Below, one piece after another: positions 28,296 to 38,416 of a DNA stretch of 64,000 nt. The DNA comes from Paenibacillus sp. An7 (GTDB taxonomy: Bacteria; Bacillota; Bacilli; Paenibacillales; Paenibacillaceae), in assembly GCF_009870785.1 (NCBI RefSeq), contig NZ_WTWX01000004.1:124001-188000 (forward strand), in the 5' to 3' direction. Numbering within the stretch: position 1 is the first letter of the stretch; each line of letters begins with the position of its first letter. The notes beneath the pieces are model-generated. The model made no database searches. It saw nothing but the letters and a program-made list of their open reading frames with translations, and was not told where the DNA came from. Position numbers and translations under genes: made by a program.

Positions 28296-28787
28296 ATGTC
28301 ATATGAAATTGTGGAAGCGATGCTGAAACGACGAGGTGTGACGATTGAATCGATTGCAGAGATCGTGTTCACCCTTCAGAAGAAGTTTCACCCGGAACTG
28401 AGAGAACAAGAGTGTGTGGAAAGTGTTCGTGCGGTTTTAGGTAAACGAGAGGTCCAGTATACACTTTACACAGGAATTGCACTGGATGAGCTCGCAGAGA
28501 AAAAACTGTTACCGCAGCCGCTTCAAGCACTGCTCGAAGCTGATGAGCCACTTTATGGTGTGGACGAGACTCTAGCACTTGGTATTACTAGTGTATATGG
28601 AATGATTGGACTGACGAGTTTTGGCTACTTAGATAAAGAAAAAATGGGGATCATTGAAACACTGAATGACAAAAATTCAGGAGTTCATGTTTTTTTGGAT
28701 GACTTAGTTGCTGGTCTTGCCGCTGCCGCATCTGCCAGAATTGCTCATAAGAACATCAGCGCTAAAAATTATCCTTTTAATCCATAA
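28296..28787 (+). CDS. Phosphatidylglycerophosphatase A-like protein (YutG)
   Basis: 163-residue PgpA-fold protein matching the B. subtilis YutG pattern throughout: SYEIVEAMLKRRGV, EIVFTLQKKF, a catalytic-site ALDELAEKKLL, DEPLYGVDETLALGITSVYG, and the end GVHVFLDDLVAGLAAAASARIAH. PgpA enzymes dephosphorylate phosphatidylglycerophosphate; this soluble branch lacks the usual membrane helices, so its true substrate is uncertain. I chose ATG 28296, after GGGGG at workable spacing; the frame is open to 28221, but the extra 25 residues do not match the family. Confidence 0.85.
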   Translation: MSYEIVEAMLKRRGVTIESIAEIVFTLQKKFHPELREQECVESVRAVLGKREVQYTLYTGIALDELAEKKLLPQPLQALLEADEPLYGVDETLALGITSVYGMIGLTSFGYLDKEKMGIIETLNDKNSGVHVFLDDLVAGLAAAASARIAHKNISAKNYPFNP

Positions 28788-28955
28788 ATAAAGGTTTATC
28801 TTCCGTGAAAATAGGCGAAAACAATAGTTACATGAATAGGGAAAAACACATGAATCATTCTGCCTCCAAGCCTTTCTTGCGAAAAAAAAGAGAGTTATGT
28901 TATCATTAAGCCATTATGCGAGCTTTAATCATAGGGCTTAGGGGGCGGAAATGGC

Positions 28956-29144
28956 ATGTGGACGGTGATATATATTGCACCGACAGCAAAAGTTGCTGAC
29001 AGACTAAAAACTCGGCTTGCGGATGAAGGATTTCTAGTACAGACCCGTCCCATCAGTTTATCCAAGCAACAGTATGAAATTCTCGTTCCCTCCGGTGAGT
29101 TAGAAGAGGTTCAGGAAGTACTGAATTCCATCTTGCATTCCTAG
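28956..29144 (+). CDS. Small conserved-looking protein upstream of accD
   Basis: 62 residues: a short beta-alpha pattern (WTVIYIAPTAKVADRLKTRLADEGFLV, then YEILVPSGELEEVQEVLNSIL). The shape resembles DUF2007-type small signal-transduction proteins, but I would not assign a function. GGGGGCGG precedes the ATG at good spacing. It lies 211 bp upstream of accD; whether it is co-transcribed is unclear. Confidence 0.65.
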   Translation: MWTVIYIAPTAKVADRLKTRLADEGFLVQTRPISLSKQQYEILVPSGELEEVQEVLNSILHS

Positions 29145-29355
29145 ATGAAGCAATGGAGTTCTATTCTTGTTTGCGGACCTATTCTATGCGGCAGGGAATT
29201 TAAAGGAAAGAGCGAACGACTCCCTTGTCTGTGTGTGTCTGTCTCCTCTTTTTTTTGCGTATAGGCACTTTTTATGTTTGCCCATGCTATGTTGTTAATG
29301 GCTGGTCATTTCTAGACTAGCAAGCCATCAAATTTACGGCTGAAGAGGTGTAGTT

Positions 29356-30246
29356 GTGTTCAAAGATATATTCCAGAAAAAGCGGAAATACGCGACCATA
29401 CCTTCAGAGCGAACAGGGCAGAATGATGCTCCTGAAGGAGTGGACCGCCCAAGACGTGAGATCCCGGAAGGGCTCATGAACAAGTGCAGTAAATGTGGCA
29501 CGATTCAATATAGTAAAGAGCTTGAGAAGAATCTGAAAGTCTGTCCTTCGTGCGGCTATCATATGCGTTTAAATGCAATGGAACGTGTCAAGATGACACT
29601 TGATGAAGGCTTTATCGAATATGACGCAGATATGGTCTCAGTGGATCCATTAGATTTCCCTGGTTACAAATCAAAGCTGGAACAACAAACGATGAAATCA
29701 GGTCTGAAGGATGCTGTAGTTACTGGTGAAGGCAGCATAGATGGTCATCCTGTAGTGGTCTGTGTTATGAGTTTTGACTTCTTTTCAGGAAGTATGGGTT
29801 CCGTGGTTGGCGAAAAGATCACAAGGGCTATAGAGAAAGCGACCCAGAAAAAGTTGCCTCTCATTATCTTCTCCACATCCGGAGGAGCTAGAATGCAGGA
29901 GAGTATCTTAAGTTTAATGCAGATGGCTAAGACAAGCAGTGCTCTTGCAAGACTGGACGAGCAGGGAGGACTATATATCTCTGTCATCACTGATCCAACA
30001 ACAGGCGGTGTATCTGCCAGCTTTGCTATGCTCGGCGATATTAATATTGCGGAGCCAGGAGCTATTTTTGGATTTGCTGGCCGAATTGTAATTGAGCAAA
30101 CCATTCGTCAAAAGTTACCGGATGATTTTCAAACTGCTGAATTTAACTTGCAGCATGGACAGCTCGATATGGTAGTGCATCGTAAAGATTTACGGACTAC
30201 TCTAGCCAAATTACTAGACATGCATGAAGTGAAGGGAGAGGTGTAA
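29356..30246 (+). CDS. accD: Acetyl-CoA carboxylase carboxyltransferase beta subunit
   Basis: Beta half of the carboxyltransferase that moves CO2 from carboxybiotin to acetyl-CoA to make malonyl-CoA, the first step in fatty acid synthesis. The four-cysteine zinc ribbon is at residues 44-66 (CSKCGT, CPSCGYH). The crotonase fold has the oxyanion motifs [10 protein letters not shown] and [13 protein letters not shown] 29356 follows AGAGGTG. Only 1 bp separates its stop from the TTG start of accA, as expected for subunits made in equal amounts. Confidence 0.96.
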   Translation: MFKDIFQKKRKYATIPSERTGQNDAPEGVDRPRREIPEGLMNKCSKCGTIQYSKELEKNLKVCPSCGYHMRLNAMERVKMTLDEGFIEYDADMVSVDPLDFPGYKSKLEQQTMKSGLKDAVVTGEGSIDGHPVVVCVMSFDFFSGSMGSVVGEKITRAIEKATQKKLPLIIFSTSGGARMQESILSLMQMAKTSSALARLDEQGGLYISVITDPTTGGVSASFAMLGDINIAEPGAIFGFAGRIVIEQTIRQKLPDDFQTAEFNLQHGQLDMVVHRKDLRTTLAKLLDMHEVKGEV

Positions 30247-30247
30247 G

Positions 30248-31255
30248 TTGGCGGGAGAGTTGCCACATGAAGCGCCCCTTACGGAGATGCGCAAGAAGAT
30301 TGAAGAGCTTCAGCAGTTCGGTCTTGAAAAAGGAATTGACTTTACAGATGAGGTAAACCGATTAGAAGAGCGATATGCCAAACTTGAGGAAGAAGTATAT
30401 TCTTCGATCACGGCTCCTCAGAAAATGCATATTGCAAGGCATCACCAGCGTCCAACCTCACTAGATCTTATTACGCTTGTATTTTCCGATTTCATGGAAC
30501 TTCATGGCGATCGCCTGTTTGGTGATGATCTAGCAGTAGTAGGAGGTCTTGCTAAACTTGGAGGCAGACCAGTGACGGTTATTGGTCAGCAACGAGGTAA
30601 AGATACTAAAGATAACATAGCACGATTTTTCGGAAGCGCTCATCCAGAAGGGTTTCGAAAAGCACTGCGTTTGATGCGCCAAGCGGACAAGTTTGGTCGT
30701 CCCATCATTACGTTTATTGATACTAAAGGTGCTTATCCTGGTAAAACGGCGGAAGAAAGAGGACAGTCAGAAGCGATTGCTCGCAATTTAATTGAAATGG
30801 CGAAGCTGTCTGTACCTGTCATTTGTGTCGTAATTGGAGAAGGCGGAAGCGGCGGAGCATTAGCGATGGCCGTTGGAAACCGGGTACTTATGTTGGAGCA
30901 TGCCATTTATTCTGTCATTTCGCCTAACGGTGCAGCTTCTATTCTGTGGAAGGATGCCGCGAAGGCAGACCAAGCTGCAGAAGCTATGAAGATTACAGCA
31001 CAGGATCTAATAGAGATGGAAGTTATTGAAGACATTGTTCCTGAACCTAAAGGCGGAGCCCATCTTGACTATGAAGCGACAGCCAAATCAATTAAACTAA
31101 TGATTGAACAGCATCTTTCCGAGTTAATAAGTATGACAGGGGAAGAACTTCGTCAAGATCGATACAACAAATTCCGCAAAATCGGAAAGTTTCAAGAGAA
31201 TTTAGAAAAAATAAAAGACCCTCTTATAGAAGATTCTTCTTTCGGCAAAGATTAA
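30248..31255 (+). CDS. accA: Acetyl-CoA carboxylase carboxyltransferase alpha subunit
   Basis: Partner of AccD. Full length at 335 residues, with [15 protein letters not shown] at the start, the motif [12 protein letters not shown], and the catalytic region [44 protein letters not shown] 30248 is preceded by GGGAGAGGTG at the end of accD, so translation of the two is coupled. The pyk gene follows after about 100 bp. Confidence 0.96.
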   Translation: MAGELPHEAPLTEMRKKIEELQQFGLEKGIDFTDEVNRLEERYAKLEEEVYSSITAPQKMHIARHHQRPTSLDLITLVFSDFMELHGDRLFGDDLAVVGGLAKLGGRPVTVIGQQRGKDTKDNIARFFGSAHPEGFRKALRLMRQADKFGRPIITFIDTKGAYPGKTAEERGQSEAIARNLIEMAKLSVPVICVVIGEGGSGGALAMAVGNRVLMLEHAIYSVISPNGAASILWKDAAKADQAAEAMKITAQDLIEMEVIEDIVPEPKGGAHLDYEATAKSIKLMIEQHLSELISMTGEELRQDRYNKFRKIGKFQENLEKIKDPLIEDSSFGKD

Positions 31256-31353
31256 TATGACAAAGTTCCTATACAAATGACGAAATTTGTAGTAGATTTA
31301 ATTGTTGGAAAAGATATATAAAGAGAGTCTTGAAAACGGAGGAAACTACAAAA

Positions 31354-32769
31354 ATGCGCAAAACAAAAATTGTATGTACCATTGGTCCTTCCAGTGAATC
31401 GTTGGAGAACACAAAAAAGTTGATCATGGCTGGTATGAATGTGGCACGTCTAAACTTCTCCCACGGTGATTATGAAGAGCACGGAGCACGTATCAAAACC
31501 ATTCGTCAGGCTTCTGAAGAGTTGAACAAGACGGTTGCAATCTTGCTTGATACGAAAGGTCCTGAGATTCGTACAGGTAAACTTGAAGTAGAACCGATTG
31601 AACTAGTTCAAGATGAATTTGTTACCCTTACAACCGAAGAAATCCTCGGTACCAAAGATCGTATTTCTGTTACTTATGAAGATCTGCCAGGAGATGTATC
31701 TCCAGGATCAACAATTTTGATTGATGACGGTTTGATCGGTTTAACAGTAGTGGAAGTAAATGGCACAGAAATTAAATGCCGCATCGTTAACGGCGGTACG
31801 ATTAAGAGCAAAAAAGGCGTTAACGTACCAGGAGTTAACATTTCCCTGCCAGGTATTACCGAGAAAGACGCTAACGATATCATTTTCGGAATTGAGCAAG
31901 GTATTGATTTTGTTGCGGCTTCCTTCGTACGTAAAGCAAGTGACGTACTTGAAATTCGCGAATTGCTTGAAAAGCATAACGCTGGTCATATCCACATTAT
32001 CTCCAAAATTGAAAACCAACAAGGTGTAGATAACCTTGATGAAATTCTTGAAGTTTCCGATGGTTTAATGGTTGCTCGTGGTGATCTTGGAGTAGAAATT
32101 CCTGCAGAAGAGGTACCTCTTGCGCAAAAACGCATGATTGAGAAATGTAATATTGCTGGTAAACCAGTAATTACAGCAACTCAAATGTTGGATTCTATGC
32201 AGCGTAACCCTCGTCCTACTCGTGCAGAAGCGAGTGACGTTGCGAATGCAATCTTTGATGGTACAGATGCAATCATGTTGTCTGGTGAGACAGCAGCAGG
32301 GAAATACCCAGTTGAGTCTGTTCTAACCATGGCTCGTATTGCAGAAAAAGCAGAATCTGCTTTGAATTATAAAGAGCTTTACAAAAAACAACGCAGTGCT
32401 CAAGAAATCACAGTAACTGAGGCGATCAGCCAATCTGTTGCGATCAGTGCGTATGAACTACATGCAAAAGCGATTCTTACTTCAACGGAATCTGGTCATA
32501 CTGCTCGTATGGTTTCCAAATACCGTCCTGAAGCTCCAATTGTAGCCGTAACAAATGAAGACCGTACAATGCGTAAGCTGGCTTTGACTTGGGGTGTAGC
32601 TCCTGTTAAAGGTAAACCTTGTGATACTACGGACGGATTGTTTGCAAATGCAGTAGAAGGCGGCAGAAAATCCGGTATTGTAGAAGAAGGCGATCTTGTT
32701 GTTATTACAGCAGGTATTCCACTTGGACGCTCTGGTTCTACAAACCTCATTAAAATTGATCATATCTAA
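31354..32769 (+). CDS. pyk: Pyruvate kinase (short form)
   Basis: Converts phosphoenolpyruvate and ADP to pyruvate and [18 protein letters not shown] at the start, [10 protein letters not shown], the signature motif [12 protein letters not shown] and [12 protein letters not shown] are all present. I chose ATG 31354 (471 residues): GGAGG lies upstream and the sequence matches the Bacillus Pyk start; the frame opens earlier at TTG 31330. Bacillus-type pyruvate kinases are about 585 residues because of an extra C-terminal PEP-utiliser domain; it is absent here, and the stop follows [11 protein letters not shown] directly, the normal end of the three-domain enzyme. Confidence 0.95.
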   Translation: MRKTKIVCTIGPSSESLENTKKLIMAGMNVARLNFSHGDYEEHGARIKTIRQASEELNKTVAILLDTKGPEIRTGKLEVEPIELVQDEFVTLTTEEILGTKDRISVTYEDLPGDVSPGSTILIDDGLIGLTVVEVNGTEIKCRIVNGGTIKSKKGVNVPGVNISLPGITEKDANDIIFGIEQGIDFVAASFVRKASDVLEIRELLEKHNAGHIHIISKIENQQGVDNLDEILEVSDGLMVARGDLGVEIPAEEVPLAQKRMIEKCNIAGKPVITATQMLDSMQRNPRPTRAEASDVANAIFDGTDAIMLSGETAAGKYPVESVLTMARIAEKAESALNYKELYKKQRSAQEITVTEAISQSVAISAYELHAKAILTSTESGHTARMVSKYRPEAPIVAVTNEDRTMRKLALTWGVAPVKGKPCDTTDGLFANAVEGGRKSGIVEEGDLVVITAGIPLGRSGSTNLIKIDHI

Positions 32770-32795
32770 TCGATATAATTCAAATAATAGACGAC

Positions 32796-32832
32796 AAAAA
32801 GCAATGGGGCCAATCGGTCCCATTGCTTTTTT
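32796..32832 (+). terminator. Terminator of pyk
   Basis: 13-bp stem AAAAAGCAATGGG/CCCATTGCTTTTT with a T run. Confidence 0.93.
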
Positions 32833-32867
32833 CACAGTATGAAGCTATGTAAAGGGTGTGAACATCT

Positions 32868-33386
32868 ATGAGTCCAATAAAGAATAGGGATGAACAAGAA
32901 AAAAGTGCGTGGTTTGGTACTCGTTTTCGTGTGCGTTATCAGGAAAGTGACCAAATGGGCGTTGTATATCATGCCAATTATGTGAATTGGTTTGAGATTG
33001 GCAGAACCGAGATGATCCGCAGTCTTGGGCTGACATATCGCAGTATGGAAGAAGCGGGGGTGCTGTTACCTGTAATCGGACTTGATCTAACATACAAAAA
33101 ACCTGCCAGATATGATGATTGTGTCACGGTTTGGACTCGAATCAATCAAATGAGCAGTGTTCGGCTTACTTATGAGTATGAAGTGCGAAGAGATGAAAGT
33201 TTGTCATTACAAGGGCAAAGCCCCATCTCCTTAGGACCTATCCTCTCCTCTGCGAAGCTTCCAGGTGAACTTCTTGTTACCGGTACAACACAGCATGCGT
33301 GGGTAAACAGTGATTTCCGCCCTGTTAGACTTGATAAAAGTTTTCCGAACCTGTACGATGCATTAAGTAAGGCTTTAAGGCTTTAA
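32868..33386 (+). CDS. 4HBT-family acyl-CoA thioesterase (YbgC-like)
   Basis: 172-residue hotdog-fold thioesterase. The N-terminal motif RYQESDQMGVVYHANYVNWFEIGR carries the catalytic Asp of the YbgC class. It should hydrolyse an acyl-CoA or related thioester in the cytoplasm; the substrate is not known. It is a bit longer than the usual 130-150 residues, mostly because of a stretch of about 20 residues (SLQGQSPISLGPILSSAK) between two strands where relatives have a tight turn. It lies between pyk and fxsA. Confidence 0.88.
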   Translation: MSPIKNRDEQEKSAWFGTRFRVRYQESDQMGVVYHANYVNWFEIGRTEMIRSLGLTYRSMEEAGVLLPVIGLDLTYKKPARYDDCVTVWTRINQMSSVRLTYEYEVRRDESLSLQGQSPISLGPILSSAKLPGELLVTGTTQHAWVNSDFRPVRLDKSFPNLYDALSKALRL

Positions 33387-33409
33387 GGCTTGGAAGGGAG
33401 TAACCGTAC

Positions 33410-33805
33410 ATGCGAAATTGGATGTGGGCTGCGCTTTTAATCATTCCCGGTGTGGAATTGTTTGGATTTATATGGGTAAGTGAAAGAATCGGCGCTGGAT
33501 CCACGATTTTGATGATTGTTTTAACATCGCTGATTGGGATCGCGATGATGCAATTTGAAGGCCGTAAAGTAATGCAGGACACCCAGAGAGAAATGAAAAA
33601 TGGCCAGGTGCCTGGCCGCAAGATGCTGGATGGCCTCTGTGTTTTTGTAGGGGGCATGCTGCTTGTCATTCCCGGATTTGTCACTGATATTATTGGCTTT
33701 ACTCTTCTCTTTCCATTAACAAGACCATTATATCGAATCTTTTTATTAAAATGGCTGGAGAAGAAACTGAAAGAAGGAAAAATTAGAATTCATCGGCGAT
33801 TCTGA
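33410..33805 (+). CDS. fxsA: FxsA family membrane protein
   Basis: 131-residue inner-membrane protein. Three hydrophobic segments (about 5-22, 27-47 and 75-105), with GAGSTILMIVLTSLIGIAMM and FVGGMLLVIPGFVTDIIGFTLLFP as in FxsA, then a basic tail. In E. coli FxsA relieves phage T7 exclusion by F when overexpressed; its normal role is unclear. GGGAG precedes the ATG. It is 23 bp after the thioesterase gene, so probably in one operon with it. Confidence 0.9.
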   Translation: MRNWMWAALLIIPGVELFGFIWVSERIGAGSTILMIVLTSLIGIAMMQFEGRKVMQDTQREMKNGQVPGRKMLDGLCVFVGGMLLVIPGFVTDIIGFTLLFPLTRPLYRIFLLKWLEKKLKEGKIRIHRRF

Positions 33806-33813
33806 TTATTTAT

Positions 33814-33850
33814 AGGAGCAGGAAGATTAATTTCTTTCTGCTCCTTTTTA
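33814..33850 (+). terminator. Terminator of the thioesterase-fxsA unit
   Basis: AGGAGCAG (33814-33821) pairs with CTGCTCCT (33838-33845), extended by a weaker inner stem, followed by T. Confidence 0.88.
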
Positions 33851-33868
33851 TGATAGGCAAATATATAC

Positions 33869-33903
33869 ATAAGGGTCCTTATTTGTCAATGAAAGTGATT
33901 ACA
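33869..33903 (+). promoter_or_regulatory. Candidate carbon-control sites upstream of citZ
   Basis: In the 305-base gap before citZ there is a palindrome ATAAGGGTCCTTAT (33869-33882), similar to the ATAA-N7-TTAT boxes bound by CcpC in Bacillus, and right after it TGAAAGTGATTACA (33890-33903), one mismatch from the catabolite-responsive element consensus TGWAANCGNTNWCA. CcpA and CcpC control citZ in B. subtilis, so both are plausible, but each is a sequence match only. They lie about 210-240 bp before the start codon. I saw no gene in the rest of the gap. Confidence 0.45.
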
Positions 33904-34110
33904 AAAAAATACTTATGCCTCTGAAAGAAATCTTTGATATCCTTTGAAACCTTCAAATTGTTCACATCATCGACAAAATCCAGTATGATGATGGAAGTGA
34001 TACTTTTACACATGATGTCTGCAGAGCCTAGAATTTCTTATGAATATTTAATAATGTAACTGTTTTCATTTTGATTAGAACTCTATTTTGTACAAAAGGA
34101 GAGGTGTAAA

Positions 34111-35223
34111 ATGACAGCTACCAAAGGACTTGAAGGCATTGTGGCGACAACTTCCTCAATCAGTTCTATTGTTGACGGCGTCCTCACTTATCGTGGGTAT
34201 GATATTGATGATTTAGCATCAAATGCTTGCTTTGAAGAAGTTGCTTATCTGCTCTGGTTTGGCAAACTGCCGAACAGGATTGAACTTGATAACCTAAAAC
34301 AGAAGCTGAGTGAATATGCACCTATTCCTGATGCCCTTATTTCTCAAATTAAATTATATCCAAAAAAACTAAACACTATGGCGGCTCTTCGTTCTGCCAT
34401 TTCAGCTTTGGCACTTTATGATGAGAATGCGGAAGATGATTCACAGGAAGCAAATGAGATCAAAGCAGTGAAATTGCAGGCTCAGCTTCCAACCATCGTT
34501 GCAGCGATTGCCCGAATTCGTGAAGGAAATGAACCCGTAGCGCCTAAACAGGGTGTATCCATCGCTGAGAATTTCTTGTATATGCTGACAGGTGAAGAAC
34601 CGTCCGAAACATCTGTCAAAGCACTTGATCAAGCACTCGTGCTTCACGCAGACCACGAACTTAATGCCTCAACTTTTGCTGCCCGAGTGACAGTAGCCAC
34701 GCTCTCTGATATTTATTCAGGGGTGACTTCAGCTATCGGAGCGCTCAAAGGCCCTCTTCATGGTGGAGCCAATGAGGCGGTAATGAAAATGCTTAGTGAG
34801 ATCGGTTCTGTAGAAAAACTCGAATCCTATATTCAAGATAAACTGGATAACCGCCAGAAAATTATGGGTTTTGGTCATCGGGTATATAAAAATGGCGACC
34901 CGCGTGCGAAACATCTGCAAAGAATGTCTCTTGAACTTGGAGAGCAAAAAGGAAATACCGATCTATATGAGATGTCAGTTCAGATTGAAGAGTTGATTAC
35001 CTCTCAAAAAGGTCTGAAACCTAATGTAGATTTCTATTCAGCCTCTGTGTACACACAGCTTGGTATTGATAGAGAATTGTTCACACCGATTTTTGCAATT
35101 AGTCGAGTGTCTGGATGGACTGCTCATATCCTGGAACAGCTTTCTGATAACCGGATTATTCGTCCTCGTGCAGAGTATACCGGTCCGACGAATCAGAAGT
35201 ATATCCCGATTGAACGTCGCTAG
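34111..35223 (+). CDS. citZ: Citrate synthase
   Basis: Condenses acetyl-CoA and oxaloacetate to citrate, entry to the TCA cycle. Full-length 370-residue Gram-positive type. Active-site histidines sit in LHADHELNAS and GPLHGGANEAV, and the conserved GFGHRVYKNGDPRAKHL follows; the catalytic Asp is in PNVDFYSASVY. AGGAGAGG precedes the ATG. First of the citZ-icd-mdh run, with a structured gap before icd. Confidence 0.96.
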   Translation: MTATKGLEGIVATTSSISSIVDGVLTYRGYDIDDLASNACFEEVAYLLWFGKLPNRIELDNLKQKLSEYAPIPDALISQIKLYPKKLNTMAALRSAISALALYDENAEDDSQEANEIKAVKLQAQLPTIVAAIARIREGNEPVAPKQGVSIAENFLYMLTGEEPSETSVKALDQALVLHADHELNASTFAARVTVATLSDIYSGVTSAIGALKGPLHGGANEAVMKMLSEIGSVEKLESYIQDKLDNRQKIMGFGHRVYKNGDPRAKHLQRMSLELGEQKGNTDLYEMSVQIEELITSQKGLKPNVDFYSASVYTQLGIDRELFTPIFAISRVSGWTAHILEQLSDNRIIRPRAEYTGPTNQKYIPIERR

Positions 35224-35254
35224 TTACTAAGAAACATGTATAATAAAAGAAAGT

Positions 35255-35296
35255 GCCCTTGGCAATAGTTTCCGTGAAGGAAATTTGTTGCAGGGC
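35255..35296 (+). other. Intercistronic hairpin between citZ and icd
   Basis: GCCCT/AGGGC, GCAA/TTGC and TTTCC/GGAAA stack into one long interrupted stem. No T run follows, so it looks like an RNA processing or stability element, or a leaky terminator, that could set the citZ to icd-mdh ratio. Confidence 0.55.
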
Positions 35297-35352
35297 TCTT
35301 CTATGCCCATGTAGTAATGCTGTAGATTTACAAAACAAGGAGGAAATATATT

Positions 35353-36648
35353 ATGCCAAACTTTGAAAAATTCGTACTCCCTACAGAAGGCGAGCAAATT
35401 ACCATTGATAATGGACAGCTTCAAGTTCCTAATAACCCGATTATTCCTTTTATTGAAGGGGACGGAACAGGCCGCGATATTTGGAAAGCATCCAAACGCG
35501 TACTAGATGCGGCTGTTGAGAAAGCATATAACGGCGAAAAGAAAATTGCTTGGTATGAAGTTTTTGCTGGTGAAAAAGCATTTAATACATACGGTGAGTG
35601 GCTTCCTGCGGATACACTTGAAGCAATCCGTGAGTATATCGTAGCAATTAAAGGACCGCTTACTACACCAATCGGTGGCGGAATTCGTTCACTAAACGTA
35701 GCACTTCGTCAAGAACTTGATCTGTATGTGTGCTTGCGTCCTGTACGTTATTTCGATGGTGTACCTTCTCCAGTAAAACGTCCTGAACTTGTTGACATGG
35801 TCATTTTCCGTGAAAATACAGAAGACATTTATGCAGGAATTGAATACCAAGAAGGTTCGGAAGAAGTGAAGAAAGTAATCCAATTCCTACAACAGGAAAT
35901 GGGCGCTAACAAAATTCGCTTCCCTGAAACTTCCGGAATCGGCATTAAACCTGTTTCTTCCGAAGGATCCAAACGTCTTGTACGTGCAGCTGTTGAGTAT
36001 GCGATCACTCATGGACGTAAGAGCGTTACCCTTGTACACAAAGGTAATATCATGAAGTTTACAGAGGGTGCTTTCAAAAACTGGGGTTATGAAGTGGCTG
36101 AAGCTGAATTCGGCGATAAAGTATTCACTTGGGCTCAGTATGATGAAATCAAAGAAAAAGAAGGTACGGATGCAGCGAATGCCGCTCAAAAAGCAGCAGA
36201 AGATGCAGGTAAAATTATCATTAAAGATGCGATTGCTGATATTGCCCTACAACAAGTGTTGACTCGTCCATCTGAATTTGATGTGATTGCAACGCTTAAC
36301 TTGAACGGTGATTACCTGTCTGATGCTCTTGCTGCCCAAGTAGGCGGAATTGGTATTGCACCGGGAGCAAACATCAACTATGTAACAGGACATGCAATCT
36401 TTGAAGCAACACACGGTACTGCTCCTAAATATGCAGACAAAGACTTGGTTAACCCAGGTTCAGTAATTTTGTCCGGCGTAATGCTTCTTGAACATTTGGG
36501 ATGGCAGGAAGCGGCAGACCTGATCTATAAAGGTATGGGAACTTCCATCAATAACAAAACAGTAACTTACGATTTCGCACGTTTGATGGATGGGGCTACT
36601 GAAGTGAAATGTTCCGAATTTGCTAATGAAATTATTAAAAACCTATAA
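35353..36648 (+). CDS. icd: Isocitrate dehydrogenase (NADP-type)
   Basis: Oxidative decarboxylation of isocitrate to 2-oxoglutarate with NADP. 431 residues, with [15 protein letters not shown], the phosphorylatable-serine loop [33 protein letters not shown] and [10 protein letters not shown], as in the Bacillus/E. coli NADP enzymes. AAGGAGG precedes ATG 35353. It is followed 12 bp later by mdh. Confidence 0.96.
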   Translation: MPNFEKFVLPTEGEQITIDNGQLQVPNNPIIPFIEGDGTGRDIWKASKRVLDAAVEKAYNGEKKIAWYEVFAGEKAFNTYGEWLPADTLEAIREYIVAIKGPLTTPIGGGIRSLNVALRQELDLYVCLRPVRYFDGVPSPVKRPELVDMVIFRENTEDIYAGIEYQEGSEEVKKVIQFLQQEMGANKIRFPETSGIGIKPVSSEGSKRLVRAAVEYAITHGRKSVTLVHKGNIMKFTEGAFKNWGYEVAEAEFGDKVFTWAQYDEIKEKEGTDAANAAQKAAEDAGKIIIKDAIADIALQQVLTRPSEFDVIATLNLNGDYLSDALAAQVGGIGIAPGANINYVTGHAIFEATHGTAPKYADKDLVNPGSVILSGVMLLEHLGWQEAADLIYKGMGTSINNKTVTYDFARLMDGATEVKCSEFANEIIKNL

Positions 36649-36660
36649 GGAGCGAATCTA

Positions 36661-37602
36661 TTGACAATTCAGCGTAAAAAAATTACTGTCGTTGGAGCCG
36701 GGTTTACCGGAGCTACTACCGCACTTATGATAGCTCAGAAAGAACTTGGTGACGTTGTTCTTGTTGATATTCCTCAACTTGAGAACCCAACGAAGGGAAA
36801 AGCGCTTGATATGCTCGAAGCAAGCCCAATTCAAGGTTTTGATAGTAACATCGTTGGTACTTCAGACTACGAAGATGCAGCTGATTCGGATATTGTTATT
36901 ATCACTGCAGGAATTGCTCGGAAACCAGGAATGAGTCGTGATGATCTGGTGAACACCAATGCAGGGATTGTCAAATCGGTTTGTGAAAATATTAAAAGAT
37001 ATTGTCCTGATTCCATTGTTATTATATTAAGTAATCCAGTGGATGCGATGACTTATGTTGCATACCATGCACTTGATTTTCCAAAGAACCGTGTTATTGG
37101 GCAATCGGGTGTACTGGATACGGCTCGCTACTGCACTTTTATCGCTCAAGAACTGAACGTCTCTGTCGAGGATGTTCGCGGCTTCGTGCTTGGAGGTCAT
37201 GGCGACGATATGGTACCTCTCGTACGTTACTCCAGTGTGGGCGGCATTCCTATCGAATCATTGATCTCAGAAGAACGGATAGAATCCATCGTAGAGCGAA
37301 CTCGCGTTGGCGGTGGAGAAATTGTGAACTTGCTTGGTAACGGAAGTGCCTATTATGCGCCTGCTGCCTCCCTTGTACAAATGACGGAAGCTATTCTCAA
37401 GGATAAAAAGCGGATTATTCCTGTCATTGCTTATCTTGAAGGTGAATATGGTTACCATGATTTATTTCTTGGTGTTCCTACGATCCTGGGCGGTGGTGGA
37501 ATTGAGCGAATATTTGAACTTGATCTTACAACAGAGGAAAAAGCAGCTCTTGATCAATCGGCTGAATCTGTGCGTAATGTCATGTCTGTCGTAACGGTAT
37601 AG
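36661..37602 (+). CDS. mdh: Malate dehydrogenase
   Basis: LDH-like malate dehydrogenase that oxidises malate to oxaloacetate with NAD. 313 residues: nucleotide loop [16 protein letters not shown], then [17 protein letters not shown] (substrate-binding Arg), and the catalytic His in [15 protein letters not shown] 36661 is preceded by AAGGAGCG. Last gene of the citZ-icd-mdh cluster, closed by a terminator at 37645. Confidence 0.96.
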   Translation: MTIQRKKITVVGAGFTGATTALMIAQKELGDVVLVDIPQLENPTKGKALDMLEASPIQGFDSNIVGTSDYEDAADSDIVIITAGIARKPGMSRDDLVNTNAGIVKSVCENIKRYCPDSIVIILSNPVDAMTYVAYHALDFPKNRVIGQSGVLDTARYCTFIAQELNVSVEDVRGFVLGGHGDDMVPLVRYSSVGGIPIESLISEERIESIVERTRVGGGEIVNLLGNGSAYYAPAASLVQMTEAILKDKKRIIPVIAYLEGEYGYHDLFLGVPTILGGGGIERIFELDLTTEEKAALDQSAESVRNVMSVVTV

Positions 37603-37644
37603 GACTCATTTAATAATAAAATGAATAAATAGTGAATAAATGAT

Positions 37645-37682
37645 AAGGAAATCCTGTAAAAGAGCAGGGTTTCCTTTTCTTT
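37645..37682 (+). terminator. Terminator of the citZ-icd-mdh unit
   Basis: AAGGAAATCCTG pairs with CAGGGTTTCCTT (one G-U) and is followed by a T-rich stretch. Confidence 0.85.
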
Positions 37683-37802
37683 ATGCTTCATAATCAGTAT
37701 AATTTGAGAGATAGGAATAAAGTCATTTATTATTGTCCATGGATTGATTCCGGCTTTATTTCTATGGGTAAGATCATACTAAAATAGTAGGGAAAGGAGT
37801 GA

Positions 37803-38231
37803 ATGGAAAAAATGGGTTCAATTTTTTATTTTGTACACATCCTTGGTGCGGTATCAGTAGGTTATTATCTATTACTTCCTTTTGTGGTTAGTGCACTTAT
37901 GAAACTAGCAGCACCCGCTCAAGAGGGAAGTATTGCCGCAGTAAGAACATTTAATCGTGTTGCTCAATACGGGTTGATCATTCAGTTTATTAGCGGTGGA
38001 TACATCATGAGTCAAGGGGATTACGCTACTTCCTGGATGATTCTAGTTGTTGTGATCTTCGTCGCAATGCTTGCCATTGGTGGAATCATGGGTAAATCAC
38101 TTCGTCTTGGCATTGCAGGCATTCAAGAGAAACGTGATATCAGTGCAGAAAAAAATAAACTGCGTATGTTCAGTATTATTTTAGCTGTATTGTTGCTCGC
38201 TATACTTGGAATCATGGTCTACCCTTGGTAG
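37803..38231 (+). CDS. Small four-helix membrane protein of unknown function
   Basis: 142 residues with four hydrophobic segments (about 4-30, 50-70, 75-95 and 118-140) and a polar loop around 100-115. The FVHILGAVSVGYY start is reminiscent of DUF2269-like proteins, but I cannot name it firmly. AAGGAG is only 3 bases before ATG 37803 and 12 before ATG 37812, so the start could be either. Absent from this position in B. subtilis. A terminator follows. Confidence 0.75.
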   Translation: MEKMGSIFYFVHILGAVSVGYYLLLPFVVSALMKLAAPAQEGSIAAVRTFNRVAQYGLIIQFISGGYIMSQGDYATSWMILVVVIFVAMLAIGGIMGKSLRLGIAGIQEKRDISAEKNKLRMFSIILAVLLLAILGIMVYPW

Positions 38232-38290
38232 AAACCTGGTAAAGATACATATCGATATAGAGTATTTATCAACCTATATATGTTTAAGTA

Positions 38291-38338
38291 AGGCAGAATC
38301 ATACGCAAATATTTGCGCAATGTTCTGTCTTTTTTTTG
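38291..38338 (+). terminator. Terminator after the four-helix membrane protein gene
   Basis: AGGCAGAA pairs with TTCTGTCT around an inner GCAAATATTTGC palindrome, followed by eight T. Confidence 0.88.
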
Positions 38339-38391
38339 TGTTTTTCCATAGAAAAAGGATGAGTTTTCTTTTCATAGGGTGGGGCAAGAAA

Positions 38392-38416
38392 GTTTCATTA
38401 AGCAGAGGACGGGTAA
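38392..38416 (+). promoter_or_regulatory. SigB-like promoter of the dehydrogenase gene
   Basis: GTTTCA, 13-base spacer, GGGTAA, close to the general-stress SigB consensus GTTTAA-N12-14-GGGTAT. It is about 140 bp upstream of the dehydrogenase start and just after the previous terminator. B. subtilis relatives of this enzyme (YdaD, YhdF) are SigB-controlled. Match by eye only. Confidence 0.5.
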
